Assembly: GCA_003556835.1 (NCBI GenBank)
Contig: PWQG01000240.1
Coordinates: 1 to 5,175, forward strand
From: Gammaproteobacteria bacterium
GTDB lineage: Bacteria; Pseudomonadota; Gammaproteobacteria; Pseudomonadales; Pseudohongiellaceae
DNA: 5,175 nt
Reading direction: 5' to 3'
The notes beneath the pieces were generated by a model that worked only from the letters and a program-made list of their open reading frames with translations, made no database searches and had not been told where the DNA came from. The stretch's first letter is position 1. The number at the start of each line of letters is the position of its first letter. The position numbers and the translations under genes are program-made. Positions 1 through 5,175 of the stretch are shown here, piece by piece.

Positions 1-126
1 ACTGGAATCATCTGCGACCAGACCATCGCGCTCAACGCGTACCGGAGCTCTTAGCGATATCCAGACTATCTGCGTCGCATTCGTTTCAAGGATCCCGATA
101 CCGGCAAGACCTTGATCTCTCCGACC
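1..126 (+). pseudogene. IS4-type transposase remnant, C-terminal part, in-frame stop
   Basis: Reading frame 1 gives a segment beginning TGIICDQTIALN, then a TAG stop at 52-54, then YPDYLRRIRFKDPDTGKTLI. This matches the conserved central-to-C-terminal region of one group of IS4-family DDE transposases, in which (S/T)DQTIxL is followed by YPxxLRRIxFKDPxTxKTLxF and LTNN. The usual continuation (LTNN, then a conserved YxxRWQVELFFKWIKQ-like block carrying the catalytic glutamate) is missing. After about position 120 the similarity fades; a 2-nt shift near 127 would restore an NKF resembling NNF. The stop fits a single change from a lysine codon (AAG to TAG), since this family often has K-D-Y-P there. 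The fragment runs off the left edge, so its 5' extent is unknown. From 127 to 253 I recognise nothing. Family recognition is from memory of the motif, without a search. Confidence 0.72.
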
Positions 127-236
127 GTAATAAATTCCAGGTTGAGAATCGAGGTCAATTATGATCAGGCCTTTCTGCGGTTGGGTTATCAGTATTTGCT
201 TGCGCATCCACCGCCTTTTAGATCCAGTCTCATCTT

Positions 237-249
237 CCGCATGATGCGG
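237..249. repeat. Short perfect inverted repeat beside the ADP-ribosylglycohydrolase stop
   Basis: CCGCAT and ATGCGG are perfect inverted arms around one central base, and could fold as a 5-bp stem with a 3-nt loop. It lies 4 nt past the stop codon of the leftward gene, where a terminator would be expected. No T-tract follows on the minus strand and the stem is short, so intrinsic termination is not well supported. It could equally be a chance palindrome. Confidence 0.25.
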
Positions 250-253
250 CACG

Positions 254-1390
254 TCAATCCCCTACGTATTCGACAAATTGATCAACGAGCGTCAGGACCT
301 TGTGACTATCTTGCAAATTGATGACGTATTTAATCGGTATGGCGGAAAATCCATTCAAGGCTCCGAAGAAGTTTCCGGCAATGGAAGCGATGGAGTCCGT
401 GTCTCCTCCGTTACGGACACAGGAGGTCATCAGGGCTTCAAAGTCATGGGGTTCCTTGAGGAAAGCAAACAGAGCCATGATGACCGACTCGGTCGCGAGG
501 CCCGATGTTCCGATTTGCTCGGCCAATTCGTCGATCGATTTATGCAAGTCGTCCGCATTCTTGAGGATTTTATCCCGAACACTGAACGGGGCTTTATCAC
601 TAAAATTGGAGGCCGCACTGGTCGCCCGCTCCAAAATCGCCCCTGGATCTTCGATCGAATTTTGGCCCAGCAAGAACTTGATGACCGATGAGACCAGAAA
701 TGCCGAATTCAGCCCGACGGAGCTATTATGGGTGAGCCGGGTCACGTATGTGGTTAGCTCCAGAGCAGATCGCCCCTGGTCGTTCAAGCGCTCCAGTGGA
801 AGCAAGGCAACAGGAGATATCCTCATGGCCGCCCCGCACCCAAAACTGTCCGTCTGCCCTACTTCCAGGGGAGGGGTGCCCTGCAAAATCCTTTTCAGCG
901 AGAGTTTCGTCGCCCGTCCGGCACCGACCAGCTCACGGTTCTGGTAAAGCTTCGCCATTTGCTGACCAATACGTTCGGCAAGGATCTGGTTGCTGAAAAG
1001 GTACGACATGTCTCCAAACTCTTCCTCGACATCTCTTTCATGATCAAAATCCAGTATCGCTTCGACGGTCGCAAGGGTGAGCTGGGTGTCATCCGTGTAC
1101 GATCCCGCCTTGAGCCCCTTTGTATGCCGGGAGTGTTCGGAATCACGGAATTTGGGTGTAAAACTCCGGTAATGTTTGTCCATCAACTCTTTGGGCAAAC
1201 CTTCATAAGGCATGCCAAACGCATCGCCGCAGGCCCCTGCGATCAAGGTTCCTTTTACGCGGTCGGCACGTCCGTTAGGCGATTTTTCTTTCGCTTTAAT
1301 GATTTCGTCTTCTCCCGCATTTATGAATGGATCAACATCACGTAAACTCAGCGCTATATCAGGATTGGTAGAGTCAAGAAGTCGTGTCAA
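254..1390 (-). CDS. ADP-ribosylglycohydrolase family protein (DraG/ARH type)
   Basis: 378 residues. Predicted cytoplasmic hydrolase that removes ADP-ribose from a protein or other acceptor, using two metal ions (usually Mg or Mn in this family). Visible family motifs, in order: GTLIAGACGDAFG at 47-59; the metal-binding YTDDT at 98-102 (D100, D101); GCGAAMRISPVALLPL at 184-199; TH at 220-221; and GGDTDSIASIAGNFFGALNG at 328-347, with metal ligands D330 and D332. The glycine-rich entry motif, both acidic metal sites and the C-terminal helix are intact, so the enzyme looks active. The core begins near residue 45, leaving an unusual polar N-terminal extension. The only usual start codon between the upstream in-frame stop (1400-1402) and the core is TTG at 1390. 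It has no clear Shine-Dalgarno site, so the start is uncertain. The gene is divergent from the phosphoesterase cluster, with 114 nt between them. No signal peptide or membrane segment is seen. The substrate cannot be told from sequence; a DraG role in nitrogenase control is not supported because no nif genes are nearby. Confidence 0.9.
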   Translation of the reverse strand: MTRLLDSTNPDIALSLRDVDPFINAGEDEIIKAKEKSPNGRADRVKGTLIAGACGDAFGMPYEGLPKELMDKHYRSFTPKFRDSEHSRHTKGLKAGSYTDDTQLTLATVEAILDFDHERDVEEEFGDMSYLFSNQILAERIGQQMAKLYQNRELVGAGRATKLSLKRILQGTPPLEVGQTDSFGCGAAMRISPVALLPLERLNDQGRSALELTTYVTRLTHNSSVGLNSAFLVSSVIKFLLGQNSIEDPGAILERATSAASNFSDKAPFSVRDKILKNADDLHKSIDELAEQIGTSGLATESVIMALFAFLKEPHDFEALMTSCVRNGGDTDSIASIAGNFFGALNGFSAIPIKYVINLQDSHKVLTLVDQFVEYVGD

Positions 1391-1397
1391 TAGTTTG

Positions 1398-1422
1398 GCT
1401 TATTGGACGTTCATCGCTTATT
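1398..1422. repeat. Direct repeat GCTTATT x2 in the divergent intergenic region
   Basis: GCTTATT occurs at 1398-1404 and again at 1416-1422, an 18-bp period. It sits between the two divergent genes and just downstream of the candidate leftward -10 element. Paired short repeats here could be half-sites for a regulator of both directions, but two 7-bp copies may be coincidence. Confidence 0.2.
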
Positions 1423-1425
1423 CCC

Positions 1426-1453
1426 ATTAGGAACCGAGGGAGTTTTATGGCAA
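1426..1453 (-). promoter_or_regulatory. Candidate sigma70-type promoter for the leftward ADP-ribosylglycohydrolase gene
   Basis: On the minus strand, TTGCCA (1453-1448; 5 of 6 matches to TTGACA) is followed after 16 nt by CCTAAT (1431-1426; 4 of 6 matches to TATAAT). Transcription would start near 1419, giving a leader of about 30 nt before the TTG at 1390. It overlaps the region upstream of the rightward cluster, so the two directions could interfere or be co-regulated. No equally good rightward promoter was found by eye. Confidence 0.3.
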
Positions 1454-1485
1454 GTCGCCTGTCCCGCCTAGAAATCGCAATTTGA
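1447..1485 (+). CDS. Possible 12-codon leader peptide upstream of the phosphoesterase gene
   Basis: ATG at 1447 opens a 12-codon frame (MASRLSRLEIAI) ending in TGA at 1483-1485. It has its own purine-rich ribosome site, GAGGGAG at 1436-1442, 4 nt before the ATG. Its stop codon overlaps the purine run that holds the Shine-Dalgarno site of the next gene, an arrangement that would let ribosomes reinitiate at the GTG at 1505. No run of a single regulatory amino acid codon is seen, so classical attenuation is not indicated. It may be chance. Confidence 0.22.
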   Translation: MASRLSRLEIAI

Positions 1486-1486
1486 G

Positions 1487-1492
1487 AAGGAG
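1487..1492 (+). promoter_or_regulatory. Shine-Dalgarno site supporting the GTG start at 1505
   Basis: AAGGAG within GAGAAGGAG (1484-1492) is a near-perfect anti-Shine-Dalgarno match. It lies 12 nt before GTG 1505, somewhat longer than the usual spacing. The frame is closed upstream by TAG at 1469-1471 with no other usual start between, and the first catalytic motif begins at residue 6, so GTG 1505 is the only reasonable start. Confidence 0.65.
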
Positions 1493-1504
1493 TTTAGCAG
1501 ACAC

Positions 1505-2608
1505 GTGACACTGATTATAGGTGATATCCACGGTTGCTACGACGAGCTCCAGGCGCTTCTGGACAAGGCGGGAATCTGTGACGATGATGAGGTGATCTCG
1601 CTGGGTGATGTTGTCGATCGAGGCCCGGCGTCCCCGCGGACGCTCGCATTCTTGAGGGAAAGACCAAGGACCCAAGTGCTGATGGGCAATCATGAGCGCA
1701 AGCATGTTCGCCATGCACAGGGCAAGGTCGAGTTCTCATACGCACAGCACATTACCCGGGCGCAATTCGAAGAGATGGAACAGGATTACACGTCAGCCCT
1801 GGAATTCATGGGCACATTGCCATTGTATCTGGAACTTGAGCACGCCAACCTTGTGCATGGTTACGTCGAGCCGGGAGTTGATCTGGCCGATCAACGTTCA
1901 ACAGTGCTGACCGGCACCATGAGTGGGGATTCTTACCTGCGCAATAAACTGGCGCGTCCCTGGTACGAACTCTACCGTGGCGAGAAACCAGTGATCGTCG
2001 GGCACAGAAACTATAATCGCAACGATGAACCTTTCATCTTCCGGGACTTGGTCTACGGCCTGGACACCAGCGTCTATATGGGAGGGGCCCTGACCGGCCT
2101 GATTCTCCCCGAATTTCGAATCGTGTCTGTGTCGGCCCGAGCCAATCACTGGCAGATTGTGCATCGCCAGTATCGCCATCTCGCAATGCCACAGAAAAAG
2201 GCGCCAGAGATTGCACCTGAACATTGGGCCATGGACAAACTGTCTGATTGGCTGGATTGCGGCAAGGCGTCAGCAGCAGATCAGGCGCGGCTTGGGCAGA
2301 TGCTTGCCGAATCCATGAGGATACTTCCTGATTTGCAGTGCAGCCTTGAGCAGTTGTATGAAGGCGTACTCGAACAGGGGCGACGTACAGAAGCGAATTT
2401 TGATGATTTGAGTGCTCGGGATCAGGGGCGCATATTTGACGGTGTCGCCCGAAAGTATCCGCCGATTGTCCGCCAGTTGCTGCATCGGTTACGCACGGGT
2501 GACAATGCCGAGGCCGTGATCACTGAGCAATTGAAATCACCGGCACAGATCATCGCTGCCTGGAAGGCGTTATCTGAAGGGGAATGTCGGCCTAGCGCGA
2601 AACGATAA
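1505..2608 (+). CDS. PPP-family metallophosphoesterase with a C-terminal helical extension
   Basis: 367 residues. Predicted cytoplasmic dinuclear-metal phosphoesterase of the PPP (calcineurin-like) superfamily. The full signature set is present: GDIHG at 6-10, GDVVDRG at 34-40, GNHE at 61-64, VHG with metal-ligand-type H118 at 117-119, GH at 166-167, and a LDTSVYMGGALTGL block at 186-199 matching the terminal DTG..GG.LTA motif, with S189 in place of the usual Gly. All expected metal and phosphate ligands (D7, H9, D35, N62, H63, H118, H167, R39) are there, so it should be active. The catalytic fold ends near residue 220. About 145 further residues, largely predicted helical by eye, match no domain I recognise. 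Candidate substrates are phosphoproteins (PrpA/PrpE-like), dinucleoside polyphosphates (ApaH-like) or nucleic-acid phosphate ends; the GDIHGCYDEL and GNHE..K..R..G spacing recalls the phosphatase domain of bacterial Pnkp. The stop overlaps the next start by one base (TAATG), indicating translational coupling. Confidence 0.93.
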   Translation: MTLIIGDIHGCYDELQALLDKAGICDDDEVISLGDVVDRGPASPRTLAFLRERPRTQVLMGNHERKHVRHAQGKVEFSYAQHITRAQFEEMEQDYTSALEFMGTLPLYLELEHANLVHGYVEPGVDLADQRSTVLTGTMSGDSYLRNKLARPWYELYRGEKPVIVGHRNYNRNDEPFIFRDLVYGLDTSVYMGGALTGLILPEFRIVSVSARANHWQIVHRQYRHLAMPQKKAPEIAPEHWAMDKLSDWLDCGKASAADQARLGQMLAESMRILPDLQCSLEQLYEGVLEQGRRTEANFDDLSARDQGRIFDGVARKYPPIVRQLLHRLRTGDNAEAVITEQLKSPAQIIAAWKALSEGECRPSAKR

Positions 2609-5109
2609 TGGACTCCAAAAGGCTAAGTGATTGTCTGATGCGGGGGGTGCAAGCGGGGTGGAAGCTGCTTGGGTGCCCGGTTGATATTTGTTTGACCGAT
2701 GAAGGCCTGGGCTACACCCATCCGGCAGGTTATGGCGATCCGGTGAGGATTTATATCAATCCCCGGGTACTGGAAGAGTCGCGGGGGGCGGAGTTGTTTG
2801 ATGCCCTGGTTTTGCATGAACTGGGGCATCACGCTTATCACTTCAGTGACCCTGACTTCAAGAAAGTCAGTCTCCGCCTGCGCCATGCGCGTCTGAAATC
2901 CCTGTTCAACCTGATTCTTGACGAGCACATGGAGCGACGGCTGCGTTCGCGGAATCCGGCGTGGGGTGAGGCGCTGGATGCGCTGATGGCTTTCATTCTC
3001 AATGAAAGCGATGCCGAGTTGTTCATGGACGACTACGCCCGAATGATGGGCTTGCCTGACCGGGAAGCGGCGATCGAAGCCGTGGTTCAGGGCAGGGCGC
3101 CGGGCGAGATAAAGCTCAAGGAGCAGGGCTATCGCCTGAAGGGTCAGGGCGATCGCTGGATTTCTTTCGTGGAGTTTCTGCAGATGCTCACCGAGCGCCT
3201 CGGCGCCTGGTTCGACAGCGGTCGTCTGCCGGAGCATATCGATGAAGACTTTGCCTGGCTGCGCAAGGCTGCATTGGGCCAACTATGCCCCACTGAAGAT
3301 GGTTTGCTTCAGGAACTGCGTCAAATGAGCCTTTTCGATGAGTATTCTCCCGAGGCCCACGAGTCGGTGGCCAGGATCAGTCTGCTCGATCTGATCGACG
3401 ATGTTCCTGACGAGGTGGACAGCGCCCGTGAATACGTTGTTTGGCTGACGAAAACACTTGCGCCTTACCTCAGGCATTTCCCGAAACTGCAGCGGTTTAT
3501 CGACGAGATGGAACGTTCGCAGAATTCGGAGTGGTTCGAATGCAAGCGTAATGCAATGCTGCATAACATGCGTCGCAAACGCGATTTCCATCATGCATTC
3601 ACCATGGATGCGCTGACTACGCGCGAGGTCCGAAAACTGCTGGGCAAGTCGCTGTTCAATCCGAGCCTGATCCTGCAGGAACTGCTGACCGAAACCCGCC
3701 CCGAGCCTGCGCCTCACCCGGAGCGTCCGGCCTTCATGCATGTGCCGTGGAACGATATGCTGGCCGCGCCCGGAACACCGTCCATGTCGAGGTTCTTTCT
3801 AAGTCTTCAGCTCGGCTTGGGTCGCCGCTTCGTTGGCGATGACAAACGGGCAGAGGCGGCGCTGCAGGCAGTTCCCAGAGGCTTGCGCAAGTTGCGCGTG
3901 GAAGCATTGGGGGTTGTTACCGAGAAGGTTGCCGAGATTTTGGGCGAGCAGGCCCTCGATGATGATCGCAGCGAACAGGCCGGCGGTTGTGAGTCTGGCG
4001 CGGGAGGTTTTTCATCCGGGTCATCCATCGGACAGTTGCTGCGTTCCAAGACTCGCGAACGGATAGACCCATTCCGCAGGCCGTGCGAGGAAGATCAACT
4101 ATCTGAGCAGGAGCAGTCCGCCATGCAGCAGGCGGCGCGCGATGCTGCTCGGCGCATCGACCATTGGCTCAGAACCGGGGTGGACCCGGATGAAGGAAAA
4201 CTGGATCGCAAGCAAAGAAACAGTCTCCCGCGTGGAGCCAGATCCGTTGGCATGGACCGCATGTACAGTCCGCCGGGTGGATGCAGAGACCATGAGGAGC
4301 AACCGGGTGCAGTCAGACGGGACCTGTTGAACCTGGCCGAAACCCTGGAGTTTGATCGTATTTCCCGCGTGGAGAAGCCGCCCGATGACCGGGCTGCATA
4401 CAATGCACTGGCGCTGCAGGTGCGCCCGCAAGTGCGACTGCTCCGCCATTACCTTGTGCAACTGGGACAGGCTGAGGTGGAGCAATCGGCTCATCGGATG
4501 GGACGGCGGCTGGACCCCGCCCGGCTGCGCCGCCTGGCTGTTTTCAACCAGCCGGACGTGATGATGGGCCTGGAAACCCGCCTGGCGCCCGACTTGTTCC
4601 TGGGCATCTGCATTGATTGCTCGGGTTCGATGTCTTGTGAAGACCGGATGGACAAGGCCCAGCGCTTTGCCGCCTTGTTGCTGGAAGCATGCCGAGGGCT
4701 GCCGGGCATCGACTGTCACGCGCTGGGTTTTACCGATGATGAGATCCTTGACGTTGGTGGGCCGGGGTCGACACGTCTGGCCAGCCTGGAGCCGGGGGGC
4801 GGGAACAACGATGCTGCCGGCCTGCTAGCCCTGGCCCAGCACGCCATGGACAGCGGCAAGGACAAGCGGCTGCTGGTCATGATTTCAGACGGTTACCCCA
4901 CGGAATGCTCATTAAACGCCCTTGCCGGGCTGGTGCGTGCGCTGGAGGGGCGATTCCGGATGCGCTGTGTGCAGGTTGCGGTTGACGAAATGGACGAGGA
5001 GCGACTTGCCTTTCCGCGCTTTACTGATCTGACCCGGCACGATACCCGCATGGCGGTTAAGCTGTTCGGAAGAATGATTGGCAAGACGCTGCAGCATGAG
5101 TTCTTCTGA
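2608..5109 (+). CDS. HExxH metallopeptidase-like / CobT-like VWA domain protein
   Basis: 833 residues, apparently cytoplasmic: no signal peptide or membrane helix. The N-terminus has a zinc-peptidase motif, HELGHH at 70-75 (H70, E71, H74), followed by LFNLILDEHMERRL at 99-112. The latter resembles the N..xEDxRIE-type second motif seen after HExxH in NorD-like and DUF2201-like VWA proteins; E106 or H107 could be the third metal ligand. A long middle region (about 120-650) is helical and charged, with a Gly/Ser-rich stretch at 458-474. The C-terminal VWA domain (about 660-833) has a MIDAS motif DCSGS at 670-674, an NND at 733-735 in the place of CobT's NxDGE, and MISDGYPTE at 758-766. Such proteins typically act with a MoxR/CobS AAA+ ATPase in metal insertion or complex remodelling; a cobaltochelatase role is not supported, as no cobalamin genes are nearby. 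ATG 2608 overlaps the previous stop, and no strong Shine-Dalgarno site is close, so translation probably depends on coupling. Peptidase activity is predicted only. Confidence 0.88.
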   Translation: MDSKRLSDCLMRGVQAGWKLLGCPVDICLTDEGLGYTHPAGYGDPVRIYINPRVLEESRGAELFDALVLHELGHHAYHFSDPDFKKVSLRLRHARLKSLFNLILDEHMERRLRSRNPAWGEALDALMAFILNESDAELFMDDYARMMGLPDREAAIEAVVQGRAPGEIKLKEQGYRLKGQGDRWISFVEFLQMLTERLGAWFDSGRLPEHIDEDFAWLRKAALGQLCPTEDGLLQELRQMSLFDEYSPEAHESVARISLLDLIDDVPDEVDSAREYVVWLTKTLAPYLRHFPKLQRFIDEMERSQNSEWFECKRNAMLHNMRRKRDFHHAFTMDALTTREVRKLLGKSLFNPSLILQELLTETRPEPAPHPERPAFMHVPWNDMLAAPGTPSMSRFFLSLQLGLGRRFVGDDKRAEAALQAVPRGLRKLRVEALGVVTEKVAEILGEQALDDDRSEQAGGCESGAGGFSSGSSIGQLLRSKTRERIDPFRRPCEEDQLSEQEQSAMQQAARDAARRIDHWLRTGVDPDEGKLDRKQRNSLPRGARSVGMDRMYSPPGGCRDHEEQPGAVRRDLLNLAETLEFDRISRVEKPPDDRAAYNALALQVRPQVRLLRHYLVQLGQAEVEQSAHRMGRRLDPARLRRLAVFNQPDVMMGLETRLAPDLFLGICIDCSGSMSCEDRMDKAQRFAALLLEACRGLPGIDCHALGFTDDEILDVGGPGSTRLASLEPGGGNNDAAGLLALAQHAMDSGKDKRLLVMISDGYPTECSLNALAGLVRALEGRFRMRCVQVAVDEMDEERLAFPRFTDLTRHDTRMAVKLFGRMIGKTLQHEFF

Positions 5110-5175
5110 GCTGGAAATCATCTGTCCGAACTGCGAAGCGCGCTTTGGCGACCTTTCACCACGGATGTTACCGAC
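5096..5175 (+). CDS. Partial CDS, N-terminus with CPNC zinc-binding-like motif
   Basis: ATG 5096 opens a frame that stays open to the window edge (26 complete codons). It begins MSSSELEIICPNCEARFGDL. C10 and C13 form a CPxC knuckle typical of a zinc ribbon or other small N-terminal zinc finger; the second cysteine or histidine pair would lie beyond the edge. It overlaps the end of the VWA gene by 14 nt, so it belongs to the same operon. No strong Shine-Dalgarno site precedes the ATG. An alternative TTG at 5078 with GGAAG at 5068-5072 would add six residues. The main domain is off the window, so no function can be assigned. Given the CobT-like VWA neighbour, an AAA+ ATPase with an N-terminal zinc finger is one possibility, but this is only inference. 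Confidence 0.7.
   Translation, partial: MSSSELEIICPNCEARFGDLSPRMLP

Noticed and set aside
237..253. Rho-independent terminator for the ADP-ribosylglycohydrolase gene
   Set aside because: The stem is only 5-6 bp and there is no following T-tract; kept only as an inverted repeat.
1..261. Open minus-strand frame of about 87 codons across the left edge
   Set aside because: It is antisense to the recognisable transposase frame, has no family motif and no ribosome site. Best explained as a shadow.
112..321. Plus-strand frame of 69 codons
   Set aside because: It is the tail of the transposase frame after the internal stop. It runs into the antisense of the ADP-ribosylglycohydrolase gene and has no further homology or start signal.
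318..947. 209-codon plus-strand frame inside the ADP-ribosylglycohydrolase gene
   Set aside because: Antisense to a gene with clear catalytic motifs; composition is shadow-like and no motif is visible.
254..1390. True DraG controlling nitrogenase
   Set aside because: No draT, nif or related genes are visible; the motifs support the family only, not this role.
1395..1430. Rightward promoter such as TTGGCT or TTGGAC with TATTCC or CATTAG
   Set aside because: Only 3-4 of 6 matches in each box with variable spacing; too weak to call.
2623..3282. 219-codon minus-strand frame
   Set aside because: Antisense to the metallopeptidase region of the VWA protein; no motif and no upstream signal.
4099..4719. 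206-codon minus-strand frame
   Set aside because: Antisense to the linker and VWA region; Gln/Ser/His-rich composition typical of reverse reading of a GC-rich gene.
2608..5109. Cobaltochelatase subunit CobT
   Set aside because: The VWA end is CobT-like, but the N-terminal HExxH region, the length and the absence of cobalamin genes nearby do not fit true CobT.

Overview
The window looks like accessory chromosomal DNA from a moderately GC-rich proteobacterium, probably a gammaproteobacterium. This rests on codon use, E. coli-like Shine-Dalgarno sites and the transposase type. No rRNA or species-specific marker is present, so the taxonomic call is weak. I see no tRNA, rRNA, CRISPR array or intact mobile element.

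Layout. Positions 1-126 hold a decayed fragment of an IS4-type transposase with an in-frame stop codon. Positions 127-253 hold no recognisable gene, apart from a short palindrome next to the following stop codon. Positions 254-1390 (minus strand) encode an ADP-ribosylglycohydrolase of the DraG/ARH type. A compact divergent intergenic region (1391-1504) carries a possible promoter, a short direct repeat and a possible leader peptide. It separates that gene from a rightward cluster of three tightly packed genes. These are a PPP-type metallophosphoesterase with a long C-terminal extension (1505-2608), a large protein joining an HExxH metallopeptidase-like N-terminus to a CobT-like VWA/MIDAS C-terminus (2608-5109), and the start of a gene with an N-terminal CxxC motif (5096 to beyond the window).

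How they may work together. The rightward genes overlap by 1 nt (TAATG) and 14 nt, so they are almost certainly co-transcribed and translationally coupled. CobT-like VWA proteins usually work with a MoxR/CobS-type AAA+ ATPase. No such ATPase is visible, so one may lie just downstream. The divergent ADP-ribosylglycohydrolase and the phosphoesterase are both removers of a modification (ADP-ribose and phosphate), and no matching writer is in the window. The most interesting reading is an uncharacterised multi-gene system of regulatory, stress or conflict type: a chaperone-like VWA-peptidase plus two modification-removing enzymes, next to a dead insertion sequence. This is inferred from domains and gene order; nothing in the window proves the biological role.
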